The notes beneath the pieces are model-generated. The model ran no database searches. It was not told where the DNA came from and worked only from the letters and a program-made list of their open reading frames with translations. Made by a program: the position numbers and the translations under genes. Source: Nonomuraea endophytica (GTDB taxonomy: Bacteria; Actinomycetota; Actinomycetes; Streptosporangiales; Streptosporangiaceae). Taken from it: a stretch of DNA of 64,000 bases. Location: positions 124,001 to 188,000 of the forward strand of contig NZ_JACHIN010000004.1 in the NCBI RefSeq assembly GCF_014203235.1, read 5' to 3'. Each line of letters begins with the position of its first letter. The stretch's first letter is position 1. This document shows, one piece after another, positions 22,160 to 31,280 of this stretch.

Positions 22160-22894
22160 TCAGGCTGTCTTGCGCTGCAGGAGCAGGGAGACGAAGCCGA
22201 GCGTGTTCCTGTAGCCGTTGAGCCACAGGTCGCGGTGTTCTCTCGCGGCCTCCAGGGCCTGGTCGGCGTCGGGGCCGGAAGCTGCCGCGGCCCAGCGGGT
22301 CAGGGTGCCGGTCCATGACCACTCGTACTCGTCCCACTCGGCCAGTTCGCTGATGTGGGCGTAGACGGTCAGCCAGTCGTCGGATTCGGCCGTTTCCACG
22401 GTTCCTGCCAGGTCGGGGTACTGGCCGATGGCCTCCACGATTTCCGGTGCCGGGGGGCGTTCCCAGAAGGCTTCGCCCACCAGGGCCAGGCCGCCGGGGC
22501 GGACGAACCGGCCGATGGCTTCCATCGTCTGCTTCAAGTCGCCGAAGGCGTGCGTCGAGCCCACACAGAGCACCAGGTCGTACGGCTCGGCGGCCGAAAA
22601 GTCCGAGGCGGGCATCGTGTGCAGCGTCATGCGGTCGGACAGGCCTCGCCGGGTCGCCGCCTTCTCCGCATTGGCTATGGCATGCGGGGAGATGTCCACG
22701 CCGTCGGCCACGGCTGTGGGGGCGACTTCGAGGGCCCGTAGTGACCACTCGCCCTCGCCACATCCGAGGTCGAGGATTCTGGCCCGCTCCGGCAACGCCG
22801 CCCGGCGTAGCAACCTGTCGAGGTTGGACTCCGAGATCGGCGCGGCGATCGGGTGGTCACGGTGGGCGATGGCGCTCAGCAGTTGTCGATCCAT
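22160..22894 (-). CDS. SAM-dependent methyltransferase
   Basis: A 244-residue class I methyltransferase. Motif I ILDLGCGEGEW lies near residue 40, motif II around VADGVDISPHAI, and LVLCVGSTHAFGDL and FVRPGGLALVGEAFWERPP follow as motifs III and post-III. The start at 22894 is chosen because homology begins at DRQLLSAIAHRDHPIAAPIS and GGAAGG is nine bases upstream; a longer frame to 23053 has no ribosome site. Substrate unknown. Confidence 0.8.
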   Translation of the reverse strand: MDRQLLSAIAHRDHPIAAPISESNLDRLLRRAALPERARILDLGCGEGEWSLRALEVAPTAVADGVDISPHAIANAEKAATRRGLSDRMTLHTMPASDFSAAEPYDLVLCVGSTHAFGDLKQTMEAIGRFVRPGGLALVGEAFWERPPAPEIVEAIGQYPDLAGTVETAESDDWLTVYAHISELAEWDEYEWSWTGTLTRWAAAASGPDADQALEAAREHRDLWLNGYRNTLGFVSLLLQRKTA

Positions 22895-23363
22895 GGCGGC
22901 CATCCTTCCAGTGGGCGCGAGCGGGAGTGGGGCCGCCCTTGCGATCGGGCCGCTCGCGGCGGCGGGCCGGGTGAGCGCGGAAAGAGCCGCGCCCGGCTTT
23001 TCCGAATGACCGTTGCGTCTTCCCACCATTTGTTGAACTCGAGGTGGTTGCATTTATTACATCGGGGTACTCGAACGCGCCGGAGTGCTTACATACCTGG
23101 TCGCGAGAGTCGGTTCGACCGCTAAGCGCCTGGTCAGAACAGCTTCACGACGACCACAACTCCCCCCAAAGATGGCCTTTTCGTATAAATAGTGAAATGT
23201 CGGAAATAAGGCTTTGCTTCCTAGCGGGAGACCGTGCGGGGTGTTGGCAGTTAGCGTCGGATACGTTCCGTAAGCGCCGTTCTCGCGTGTCCTGTTGACC
23301 GGAATTCGGCGCCATCCACCTGCCCAGACATCCGCTGGGCCTCAAATCAGGGATGGATCTCTG
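22895..23363. other. Intergenic region, no supported gene
   Basis: About 470 bases, noticeably richer in A and T between 23040 and 23230 than the surroundings. No frame is convincing. It must contain the promoters of the divergent methyltransferase and small secreted protein genes. Confidence 0.5.
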
Positions 23364-23630
23364 ATGCTGAAGCGCATACTCGTCGGCGCCGCGATCGCGG
23401 CGTCCGTGTTCGCGGTCACCGGAACGGTCACCTCGCAGGCGGCAAGCGCGTCGACCCAGACCAAGACAAGCTGCTCGGTGGCATCCACCTCGCAGCTCTC
23501 GACGTCGGCGGCGAAGCCCAAGTGCAAATGGCGGTGGGACAAGCACGACCGCAAGTGCTGGTACTGCTGGAAGCACCACCGCTGGGTCAAGCAGTGGTGC
23601 AAGGGCAAGCACCACAACAACCACCACTAG
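23364..23630 (+). CDS. Small secreted Cys/Trp/His-rich protein
   Basis: An 88-residue protein. The signal peptide is LKRILVGAAIAASVFAVTGTVTSQA. The mature part is short, beginning with a Ser/Thr linker that includes one cysteine, then a very basic segment with KCKWRWDKHDRKCWYC, WKHHRWVKQWCKGK and a terminal HHNNHH. Four clustered cysteines and many histidines suggest metal binding or a disulfide-stapled cationic peptide. A 4-base-loop hairpin follows at 23664-23689. No family is recognised. Confidence 0.7.
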   Translation: MLKRILVGAAIAASVFAVTGTVTSQAASASTQTKTSCSVASTSQLSTSAAKPKCKWRWDKHDRKCWYCWKHHRWVKQWCKGKHHNNHH

Positions 23631-23663
23631 CCCGCCCGCCGGCGAACATCATCCGCGTAAACC

Positions 23664-23689
23664 GCCCCGCGAGGGACTCCTCGCGGGGC
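23664..23689 (+). terminator. Hairpin after the small secreted protein gene
   Basis: GCCCCGCGAGG pairs perfectly with CCTCGCGGGGC over the loop GACT, 33 bases after the stop codon. No T run follows. Confidence 0.65.
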
Positions 23690-23792
23690 CGATCCCTGCG
23701 CCCGAGCTGGGGACTCTCCCGGCGTCCGGGCCGGGACCCACCTATCCAACCCGGGGTCCACCCAAACGCCAACCCGAAGAGCTGGAAATCAC

Positions 23793-24555
23793 CTACAGGT
23801 CCAGGCTGGGGCCTGCCTGAACGTCAACCCGAAGGTTCGGGCTGGCGACTCTGGGTGTCCGGGCGACAAGGACAAGCCCGGCAGACACCCAGCCAGGCCC
23901 GAGCCCGAGAGCGGTCACCGCGGCGGCGATGGTGACGCCGAACAGTACGGCCCCGGCCAGGTCAAGGGTCGCGGGGGTATCGGGACCACGAAGAGCAGGG
24001 AGTCCCACGGTGGCCAGGGCGGCCAGACCGGCGACGGCGGCCGGGGCGAGGAAGACCAGGGGCCAACCGCCGACCGCCATCAGGCCCTGGCCGACGACCG
24101 GGCCCAGGGCGAGGCTGCTGCCCAGGACGGCGCCGGCACAGCCGTACACGCGACGGCGCTCTTCCGGCGGGTAGACGGCGAGGATCATCGAGGACCCGCC
24201 CGCGGCGCACATGGCCGCCCCCGCGCCGGCGATCACCCGCAGGACGACCAGGGACGCGAGGTCGGGGGCGAAGGCGAGACAGGACGCCGGGGGCAGCGAC
24301 GACGAGGTTGCCCAAAGCGAAGAAGCGGGTGCGGGCGCTGCGGTCGGCTGTCGCGCCCGCCAGCAGGAGGGCGGCGGCGAAGAGCCCGTCGTAGGCGAGG
24401 ACGATCCATGGGCCTAGCGCGACGGCGCCGGGGAGCTGGGCGGTGACGTCGGGTACGACCGCGGTCGAGCCGGTGATCGCGAGCGGGAAGACCGCGGTGG
24501 AGGTGAGGTCGGCGGCCAGGACACGCCGGCGTTGACGGACGGACAAGGTGAACAT
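23793..24555 (-). pseudogene. MFS transporter, frameshifted and truncated
   Basis: The first part (from 24555) encodes FTLSVRQRRRVLAADLTSTAV, LAYDGLFAAALLLAGATADR and RFFALGNLVV, the first helices and the motif A region of a DHA2-type MFS permease. Around 24285-24300 the frame shifts, and the protein continues in another frame as ASCLAFAPDLASLVVLRVIA, GSSMILAVYPPEERRRVYGC and onward to about 23850. It then ends after only six or seven helices in a non-homologous tail. A full permease needs 12-14 helices, so the gene is dead. Confidence 0.75.
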
Positions 24556-24705
24556 GCGTGCGCTCCGGTACGGAAGCCATCCGAGCGCCCAAACGGCGCT
24601 CCTGGCCCTAAGTCAGGAGCGACGGCGTGAACTGGGATTTGGCGCCGTCGCTCTCAGAGACGGCGCACCTTGTCCGTTTTGGACATCAATCCAGCGTAGC
24701 AGCGG

Positions 24706-25200
24706 CTACTGGGGCTGGAGGTTCACCTCGGCGCCGCCGGACGACGCCCGCTCGTGCAGTTCGATGCTGCCGGGCTGAACGCCCTTGGGAACGTCGAAGA
24801 CGAGCGCGCCGGTGATCGTGTCACCGGGTTTGATCTTCTCGTAGAGGAGCTTCGAGTCCGCTCCGTCCACGTAGACGGCGGCGCCCGCGTCCGCCCGGTA
24901 CTCGGCGCCGCCGGCCAGCAGCTTCTGGGAGTCGCTGATGAACGCCTGCGCCCGGGTGCCGGTGTTCTTCACCGACAGGTGGACGACGACGAACCGCCCC
25001 CGCGCGGCCTTGCCGAGGCTTTCGGCGCCGATCCGGTCGAGCTGCTCGACCTTGGTCACGGTCATGGTCAGGCCGCCGTCCGTCACGGCCTGGCCGATGC
25101 TCGCGGACGTCCCGGAACGCAGGAAAACCACCACGGCGGCGACGCCTAACAGGAGCGCGGCGGCGGCGATGGCGACGCGCGTGCGCGGAACCTGGGACAT
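24706..25200 (-). CDS. Membrane-anchored DUF4352-like protein
   Basis: A 164-residue protein with an N-terminal membrane anchor (RVAIAAAALLLGVAAVVVFLR). It is followed by the immunoglobulin-like DUF4352 fold: GGLTMTVTKVEQLDRIG, RFVVVHLSVKNTGTRAQAF, then QKLLAGGAEYRADAGAAVYV, LLYEKIKPGDTITGALVFDV, VQPGSIELHE. This domain is common on lipoproteins and anchored proteins of Gram-positive bacteria; its role is unknown. AGGAGG lies eight bases before the ATG at 25200. Confidence 0.8.
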   Translation of the reverse strand: MSQVPRTRVAIAAAALLLGVAAVVVFLRSGTSASIGQAVTDGGLTMTVTKVEQLDRIGAESLGKAARGRFVVVHLSVKNTGTRAQAFISDSQKLLAGGAEYRADAGAAVYVDGADSKLLYEKIKPGDTITGALVFDVPKGVQPGSIELHERASSGGAEVNLQPQ

Positions 25201-25271
25201 CGTGGGAGCCTCCTGGCGATCGGACGCGCGGCCAACCACTTAACCAGCAAGGGCGCGCGCTCCGCCAGAGG

Positions 25272-25457
25272 TCAGGCGGCGGGGTGTTCGGTGAGGTCGG
25301 CCAGGTCCACACCGTGTTTGTGGAGATCGTCCACGCTGTCCACGTAGCCGCGGAAGTACAGCTTGTCCTCGACGCGCCGCGACACGCGCAGGACGGGCTG
25401 ATCGTCGACTACGACCGCCTCCACCTGCATCCCGTCGGAAGTGCGCCAGATTGCCAT
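25272..25457 (-). CDS. Small conserved hypothetical protein
   Basis: A 61-residue soluble protein: AIWRTSDGMQVEAVVVDDQP, VLRVSRRVEDKLYFRGYVDS, VDDLHKHGVDLADLTEH. It reads as a three-stranded sheet with a C-terminal helix. Similar short proteins occur in many actinobacteria without known function. Confidence 0.6.
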   Translation of the reverse strand: MAIWRTSDGMQVEAVVVDDQPVLRVSRRVEDKLYFRGYVDSVDDLHKHGVDLADLTEHPAA

Positions 25458-25480
25458 GGTTGAAGCCTAAGGCCATAAAC

Positions 25481-26140
25481 CTAAAGAGCGGGTAATGACC
25501 TCATGGCCTCCCGCATACGCGCGATCTCGATGCTCTGGCCCGCGGCCACGTCCCTGGCCATCATGCGCATGCGCTGGTCGGTGCCCTCGCGCAGGGCGGC
25601 GTCGGCCATCGTCAGGGCGCCCTCGTGGTGCCTGATCATGAGGCGCAGGAACATGCGGTCGAACTGGCCGTCGCGGGCCGCGCGCAGGGCGTTCATCTCG
25701 GTGAGGGTGGCCATGCCGTTCGCGGGCTGCCCCGTGGGGTGACCGTGAGTCTGGGGTACGGCCCGGCCCAGCGCCGACAACCAGCCGGACATGATGCGGA
25801 TCTCGGGCTCCTGCGTCAGCCTGATCTGGTCGGCGACGCGGCGGATGGAGGGGGTGCGGGTGCGTTCGGCGACCAGGCCGGCCATCTCCAGGGCCTGGCG
25901 GTGATGCGGGATCATGCCTTCGGCGAATCGCACGTCGGCCGCGGACGGCTGCTGCTCCGGCCGCGGAAGGCGCTCGCCGGGCGTGGCCGTACGGGCGGGA
26001 GATCCCGGGGCGTGCGGGACCAGGACGGGCGCGTCGGTGCCGACGGGAGAGGGGCCGGCGCTCTCCGTCGCGCAGGCGGCCAGGGCGAATGTCAGCAGAA
26101 CTGTGATGAAGAGAAGACGCGGCCGGAACTGTACTGACAT
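25481..26140 (-). CDS. DUF305 lipoprotein
   Basis: About 219 residues. The leader PRLLFITVLLTFALAAC ends in a lipobox cysteine. Two repeats of the DUF305 motif follow: RFAEGMIPHHRQALEMAGLV near residue 75 and LRLMIRHHEGALTMADAALR near residue 145, each with the HH pair that may bind copper. DUF305 proteins belong to the ferritin-like four-helix type and are often linked to copper handling. It is divergent from the LVIVD-repeat gene across about 40 bases, a pairing that recurs in actinobacteria. The precise start (26140, 26149 or 26164) is not settled. Confidence 0.82.
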   Translation of the reverse strand: MSVQFRPRLLFITVLLTFALAACATESAGPSPVGTDAPVLVPHAPGSPARTATPGERLPRPEQQPSAADVRFAEGMIPHHRQALEMAGLVAERTRTPSIRRVADQIRLTQEPEIRIMSGWLSALGRAVPQTHGHPTGQPANGMATLTEMNALRAARDGQFDRMFLRLMIRHHEGALTMADAALREGTDQRMRMMARDVAAGQSIEIARMREAMRSLPAL

Positions 26141-26179
26141 AGCTTCCATACTGGGCCACGACATTGAAGGAGTGCACGC

Positions 26180-27580
26180 GTGATCCCTGCGAAGCTACGA
26201 GTGGCGGTGGTCGGCGCGGCTGTCATGCTGGTGGCGGCCTGCGCCGGGACACCGGCCGCCGGGCCCAGCCCGAGTCCGGCGAGCAAGACGCCGTCGAGCG
26301 CGTCGCCCTCGGCGAAGACCATGGCTGACGTGATGACCAGCGACAACGTGAAGCTGGTCGCCAACATGCCGCGGACGGCGCCGCTGGACGGCCCGATGAG
26401 CTGGAACTCCGACCTGGCCTTCCAGGGGAACTACGCGTACGTGGGCAACTTCGGCGGGTTCTCGATCTTCGACATCAGCGACCCCACGCAGCCGAAGCCG
26501 GTCAGCCAGGTCTCCTGCCCGTCGCAGCAGAACGACGTCTCCGTCTACGGCGACCTGCTGATCCTGTCGATCGACGAGCCGCGCGGCGGCGAGAAGTGCG
26601 ACTCTGACCAGGGCACCGGGCCGTCCTCGGCCGGCTGGGAGGGCCTGCGCATCTTCGACATCAGCGACAAGAAGAACCCCACGTACGTCTCCGCGGTGCG
26701 CACCGACTGCGGCTCGCACACCCACACGATGGTCCCGGGCAAGAACCCCGACACCTTGTACGTGTACGTCTCCTCCCCCGGCCCCGAACCGGACTCGAAG
26801 ACCTGCCCGCCACCCCACGAACTCATCCAGATCGTAGAAATCCCAGTAAAGGACCCCAAGTCCGCAAAAATCGTGGCCAAGCCGAACATCTTCCCTGATG
26901 GCCAGGGCGAAGGCATGTTCGCCGCCGGCTGCCACGACATCACCGCCTACCCCGAGAAGAACCTCGCCGCCGCGGCCTGCTTCGGCGACGGCGTCCTCCT
27001 GGACATCGCCGACCCGGTCAAGCCCAAGGTCCTGCAGCAGGTACGCGACACCGAGAACTTCCAGATCTGGCACTCGGCCACGTTCAACAACGACGCCACC
27101 AAGGTCGTCTTCAGCGACGAACTCGGCGGCGGCGGGATGGCGACCTGCGACAACAAGACGCCCAAGACCAAGGGCGCCAACGCCATCTACGACATCGTGG
27201 ACGGCAAGCTCGAACGCCGCGGCTACTTCAAGATGCCGCGCGAGCAGACCTCGAACGAGAACTGCGTCGCCCACAACGGCTCGCTGCTGCCGATCAAGGG
27301 CAAGGACGTGATGGTCCAGGCGTGGTACCAGGGCGGCGTCTCCGTCTGGGACTTCACCGACTCCCACAGCCCGCGTGAGGTCGGCTTCTTCGACCGCGGC
27401 CCGGCCGGCGGCGACCACTCGATCGCCGGCTCCTGGTCGGCGTACTACTACAACGGCTACATCTACTCCAGCGACATCCTCAAGGGCCTGGACGTCATCC
27501 AGATCGACGACCCGCTGACCGACCCGGCCAAGCAGGTCAAGATGGACGACTTCAACGTCCAGACACAGAAGTCGTACTAG
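26180..27580 (+). CDS. LVIVD-repeat lipoprotein (beta-propeller)
   Basis: A 466-residue exported protein with a lipobox (AAVMLVAACAG) and a Pro/Ser/Ala linker. The body consists of LVIVD-type blades: YAYVGNFGGFSIFDISDPTQ, GLRIFDISDKKNPTYVSAV, GVLLDIADPVKPKVLQQV, GGVSVWDFTDSHSPREVGFF, IYSSDILKGLDVIQIDDPL. These form a surface beta-propeller. A histidine-containing SHTHTMVPG segment could bind metal. GTG start at 26180 has GAAGGAG upstream. It is divergent from the DUF305 lipoprotein; both are probably in one extracellular system, perhaps metal related. Confidence 0.82.
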   Translation: MIPAKLRVAVVGAAVMLVAACAGTPAAGPSPSPASKTPSSASPSAKTMADVMTSDNVKLVANMPRTAPLDGPMSWNSDLAFQGNYAYVGNFGGFSIFDISDPTQPKPVSQVSCPSQQNDVSVYGDLLILSIDEPRGGEKCDSDQGTGPSSAGWEGLRIFDISDKKNPTYVSAVRTDCGSHTHTMVPGKNPDTLYVYVSSPGPEPDSKTCPPPHELIQIVEIPVKDPKSAKIVAKPNIFPDGQGEGMFAAGCHDITAYPEKNLAAAACFGDGVLLDIADPVKPKVLQQVRDTENFQIWHSATFNNDATKVVFSDELGGGGMATCDNKTPKTKGANAIYDIVDGKLERRGYFKMPREQTSNENCVAHNGSLLPIKGKDVMVQAWYQGGVSVWDFTDSHSPREVGFFDRGPAGGDHSIAGSWSAYYYNGYIYSSDILKGLDVIQIDDPLTDPAKQVKMDDFNVQTQKSY

Positions 27581-29373
27581 CCGGGCTCGCTGATCTCCCC
27601 GTCGCGCCACCCCTTGTAGGTGACGTTGAACGGGGAGGTCAGCCGGGCGCCCTCGTCGAGGAGCATGTGCCACGACAGTTGCAGCGAGCGCGGCCGGTTG
27701 CGCTCGTCCAGCTTGAGCACCCAGGAGAGCGTGGTCTTGGCGAGCTGCTCCTGGGGGATCTCGTCGTTGTTGATGGCGCTGATCTGCCGCCAGAGCGACT
27801 CCGGGCCCTTGGTGGTGGGCAGCGAGCCGGTGTAGGTCCGGCCCTCGGACTGCACGCCCGGGGTGAGCCTGGCCAGGTCGGCCACGTTGGCGATCGAGGC
27901 GACGGCGTGCACGAACCGGGCGTACAGCATGATCGGGGTCTTGGACTGGTCGGTGACGAGCCGGCCGCCGACGTAGTCCTGCTCGGCCATCAGCACGCGC
28001 CCGGTCAGCGCCGGCTCGACGTGCTCGGCGGTGACCCGCGTGTCCATGCGGACGTCGGAGACCTGCGGGTCGTAGGCCAGGCGGCCGGTGGCGGTGGTGT
28101 GCCAGGTGCCCTGGGTGATGCGGGCGTCGAGGGTGAAGTCGGCCATCGGCGCCAGCCCGACCGCGCTCTCCATGACATCCGCGAGCTGCCCGGCCGCGGG
28201 CGGGGCGGCCGCGCTGGGCGTGCCGCTCGGAGTGCTGCCGGGGCTGCCGCTCGGGGTGCTGCCCGGGGTGGTCGGCGTGCCGTCGGCGGTGGGGGTGGGG
28301 TTCGCGCGCGTGCCCTGGCCGAGCCCGCCACGCCACAGCACCACGCCGGTGGCCGCCACGGCCAGTGCCGCCGCACCGCCGACAAGCACCACCCGCCGCG
28401 ACACCCGTCCTGACACCCCTTCAGTGGGTACGGCCCCGCCCCAGGAACCGGGCGCCGTGGACACCCCCGGAACAGCGCCCGGAGCGCCCGGTATGGCACC
28501 CGGAGCGCCCGGCATGCCCGGCATGGCGCCCGGCGGCCCCTGCGGCGGGCCTGGTGTGGGCCAGGATCTCGGGTCTGCGGGGCCTGCGGGTTGAGCGGCG
28601 GCCTTGCCTTGGCGTAGGGCGGCGTCCGGTTGGGCGGGGGCGTGTTCGCCCAGGAGGTTCAGCAGCAGGTCGCGGGCCGTGGGCCGGGCCATGGGGTTCT
28701 TGGCCAGGCAGCGGGCGACGATCGTGCGCAGCGGCTCGGGCAGTTCGCCCAGGTCGGGGTCGGCGTGGATGATGCGGTAGGCGACGGCGGCGAGGGTGTC
28801 GGAGCCGAACGGCGGCCGTCCTGAGGCGGCGAACACCATGGTCGCGCCCCACGCGAACACGTCCGCCGCGGGCCCGACCTGCCCGCCCGCGAACTGCTCC
28901 GGCGCCATGTAGGGAGGCGTCCCGGCGGCGCCCTGCGACTGGGACAGGTCCACCAGCCGCGCGATGCCGAAGTCGATCACTCGCGGCCCGTCCGGGCCCA
29001 TGAGGACGTTGCCCGGTTTGAAGTCCCGGTGCACGACTCCGGCCCGGTGGATGGCGGTCAGCGCGGTGGCGGTGCCGATGGCCAGCCGGGTCAGCGCCGC
29101 CCCGCGCAGCGGCGCCACCTGGTGCAGCGCGGGGCCGTCGATGAACTCGCTGGCCACGTAGGGCGGGTTGTGGTCCAGGTCGGCACGCAGGACGCGGGCC
29201 GTACAGAACTCGGCGACCTGCCGGGCGGCGGCGAGCTCGCGGTCGAAGGCGCGGTCGAACCCGTGGACGACCTTGACCGCGGCGAGCTCGCCGCGGTCGT
29301 CCCGGCCCAGGTAGACGGTGCCCTGACCGCCTCGCCCGAGTTCGCGGAGGATGCGGTACGGGCCGATGTCCAC
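27577..29373 (-). CDS. Receptor-type Ser/Thr protein kinase
   Basis: A 598-residue eukaryotic-type kinase. The glycine loop ELGRGGQGTVYLG, K34, HRDFKPGN at 115-122 and DFG at 134-136 are intact, as are the activation segment GTPPYMAPEQ and the C-lobe. A Pro/Gly/Ala linker (about 240-325) leads to one membrane helix near 330-350 (RVVLVGGAAALAVAATGVVLW) and an outside domain (about 395-598) that resembles LolA/LppX-type lipid-binding sensors (DFTLDARITQGTWHTTATGR, YVGGRLVTDQSKTPIMLY). GTG start with GAGG upstream. It probably signals envelope or lipid state. Confidence 0.88.
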   Translation of the reverse strand: MDIGPYRILRELGRGGQGTVYLGRDDRGELAAVKVVHGFDRAFDRELAAARQVAEFCTARVLRADLDHNPPYVASEFIDGPALHQVAPLRGAALTRLAIGTATALTAIHRAGVVHRDFKPGNVLMGPDGPRVIDFGIARLVDLSQSQGAAGTPPYMAPEQFAGGQVGPAADVFAWGATMVFAASGRPPFGSDTLAAVAYRIIHADPDLGELPEPLRTIVARCLAKNPMARPTARDLLLNLLGEHAPAQPDAALRQGKAAAQPAGPADPRSWPTPGPPQGPPGAMPGMPGAPGAIPGAPGAVPGVSTAPGSWGGAVPTEGVSGRVSRRVVLVGGAAALAVAATGVVLWRGGLGQGTRANPTPTADGTPTTPGSTPSGSPGSTPSGTPSAAAPPAAGQLADVMESAVGLAPMADFTLDARITQGTWHTTATGRLAYDPQVSDVRMDTRVTAEHVEPALTGRVLMAEQDYVGGRLVTDQSKTPIMLYARFVHAVASIANVADLARLTPGVQSEGRTYTGSLPTTKGPESLWRQISAINNDEIPQEQLAKTTLSWVLKLDERNRPRSLQLSWHMLLDEGARLTSPFNVTYKGWRDGEISEPG

Positions 29374-29412
29374 GATGCCTCACATGATCGGTATGCGGGG
29401 CACGAGACTAGC

Positions 29413-30243
29413 TCACGGGTCGAGATCGGCGGCAGAGCGCTCGGCGAAGACCTGCATCGCCTTGGCGGTGATCGGTCCTGGCGCGACCGGCAGCGTGGTC
29501 TGGTCGACGAGCTTGATGGGCTGCACGTCGCGCGTGGTCGAGGTGAGGAACGCCTCCTCGGCCTCGTAGAGCGCCTGCAGCGGGACGTCGGCCTCCTCGG
29601 CGCCGCACCACTCGACGACCAGCGCCCGGGTGACTCCGGCCAGCGGCCCGGCCTCCAGGGTGGGGGTGATCAGGCGGCCGTCGCGGACGATGAAGATGTT
29701 GGAGCCGGTGCCCTCGCACAGGTTCCCGGCGAGGTTGCCGAAGATCGCCTCGCCGCCGCCGCGCGCCTTGGCGAAGGCCAGGGCCTTGGCGTTGTCGCCG
29801 TAGGAGGTGGACTTGACGCCGGACAGCGCGCCGCGCTCGTTGCGCGGCCAGGGCACGACGGTGACGGCGGCGGTGCCGGGGAAGGGCTTCTGCTCGTCCA
29901 CGATCACGACGGAGGTGCCGCCCTGGTCGCCGCGGTCGGAGCCGAGCGGGCCGGGGCCGCTGGTGTAGGTGACGCGGATGCGGCCGAGCGGCCACGCGGG
30001 GGCGACGGCCAGGAGCTGTCCGATGCCGTCGGCGATGGCGTCGGTGTCGGGCTCGGGCAGGTCCATGCGCCGGGCGGAGAGCCGGAGCCGGTCGAGGTGG
30101 CGGGTGAGCGCGAACGACACGCCGTTGACGATCTTGATCGTCTCGAAGACGCCGTCGCCGACCATGAGACCGTGGTCGAAGACCGAGACGCTCGCTCGGG
30201 CGGGGTCGAGGATCTCCCCGTTGACCCAGACAGGGACTGTCAT
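29413..30243 (-). CDS. pabC: 4-amino-4-deoxychorismate lyase (class IV aminotransferase fold)
   Basis: A 276-residue PLP enzyme of aminotransferase class IV. The N-terminal VNGEILDPARASVSVFDHGL, the catalytic lysine in SGVKSTSYGDN, and LCEGTGSNIFIV near the cofactor phosphate are present. Branched-chain and D-amino-acid aminotransferases share the fold, but here the gene overlaps the end of pabB by four bases, so removing pyruvate from aminodeoxychorismate to give p-aminobenzoate (folate pathway) is the most likely reaction. Confidence 0.82.
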   Translation of the reverse strand: MTVPVWVNGEILDPARASVSVFDHGLMVGDGVFETIKIVNGVSFALTRHLDRLRLSARRMDLPEPDTDAIADGIGQLLAVAPAWPLGRIRVTYTSGPGPLGSDRGDQGGTSVVIVDEQKPFPGTAAVTVVPWPRNERGALSGVKSTSYGDNAKALAFAKARGGGEAIFGNLAGNLCEGTGSNIFIVRDGRLITPTLEAGPLAGVTRALVVEWCGAEEADVPLQALYEAEEAFLTSTTRDVQPIKLVDQTTLPVAPGPITAKAMQVFAERSAADLDP

Positions 30244-31280
30244 CTATCTCCTCCAAAGCGAGATGCGAGTGCGATGAGCCTGGATGCTTTCAGCTCGGTC
30301 TCCTGCCATTCACGCCGGGGGTCACTGCCCCAGGTGATGCCCGCGCCGGTGCCGAACCGGATCTCCTGACCGGAGATCCAGAAGGTGCGGATGCCCACGG
30401 CCAGCGCGGCCGTGCCGCGGTCGGCGTCGACCCAGCCCACGGCCCCACAGTACGGCCCGCGGGGCTCGGGTTCGAGCTCATTGATGATGCGCAGGGCCGA
30501 GGACTTGGGCGCTCCGGTGATCGACCCGGGCGGGAACGTGGCCGAGAACAGCTCGGGCCATCCCTTGCCGGGCTCCAGCCGGGCGCGGACGGTCGAGACC
30601 AGGTGCACCGAGCCCGGGTAGGCCTCGGGCACGCACAGCGCGGGAACCTGCACCGAGCCGACCGCCGCCACCCGGCCGAGGTCGTTGCGGACCAGGTCGA
30701 CGATCATGACGTTCTCGGAGTAGTCCTTGTCGAGCAGGTCGGCCTCGGTGGCCCCGGTGCCCTTGATGGGGCGGGACTCGACGACGGCGCCGTCGCGGGA
30801 GAGGTAGAGCTCGGGCGAGGCGGAGACCACGGTACGGCCCGGCAGGCTGATCACCGCGGCGTACGCGGCGGGGTTGCGTTCGGCCAGGCGGTGGGCCAGG
30901 GCGAGCGGGTCGGCCTCCGGCGGCAGCGGCGCGGTGAGGATCCGGGTGAGGTTGGCCTGGTAGACCTCGCCCTGGCGGATGTGCTCGCGGATGGCCTGGA
31001 CGCCGCGCTCGTAGGCGGCCCGGTCGAGGGAACTGCGCCACTGGCGGGCGCCGGGTCCGTGCCAGGGTCCGGCCGGGGGCAGCGGGGCGTGGCGTACCTG
31101 GTCGAAGCGGGCGCAGCTGACCTTGCCCTCGTAGTCGACCACCACGGCCCACCAGCCCTCGCCGTCGAGGGCGGCCAGGTCCGTGGTCAGGTCGCGCAGG
31201 CCGGTGGCGAGCCGCCCGCCGACATGGGCGAAGCTGTCGTACACGCGGCCATTGTCCCAGTGCGTGATGCCACCTCGCAC
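30240..31280 (-). CDS. pabB: Aminodeoxychorismate synthase component I (chorismate-binding)
   Basis: About 346 residues. The chorismate-binding domain is complete: RQGEVYQANLTRIL, VSASPELYLSRDG, VESRPIKGT, NVMIVDLVRNDLGRV, GSITGAPKSSALRIINE, YCGAVGW, IRFGTGAGITWGSDP. The PIKGT segment is the ADC-synthase form of the motif. The enzyme aminates chorismate in p-aminobenzoate synthesis together with a glutaminase subunit that is not in this window. The N-terminal domain is short. GTG at 31280 or 31241 are possible starts; either overlaps the 3' end of the LysR gene in another frame. Confidence 0.82.
   Translation of the reverse strand: MRGGITHWDNGRVYDSFAHVGGRLATGLRDLTTDLAALDGEGWWAVVVDYEGKVSCARFDQVRHAPLPPAGPWHGPGARQWRSSLDRAAYERGVQAIREHIRQGEVYQANLTRILTAPLPPEADPLALAHRLAERNPAAYAAVISLPGRTVVSASPELYLSRDGAVVESRPIKGTGATEADLLDKDYSENVMIVDLVRNDLGRVAAVGSVQVPALCVPEAYPGSVHLVSTVRARLEPGKGWPELFSATFPPGSITGAPKSSALRIINELEPEPRGPYCGAVGWVDADRGTAALAVGIRTFWISGQEIRFGTGAGITWGSDPRREWQETELKASRLIALASRFGGDR

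Noticed and set aside
26195..28336. A 713-codon minus-strand frame opposite the LVIVD gene.
   Set aside because: Antisense shadow with Arg/Val repeats; overlaps two recognised genes.
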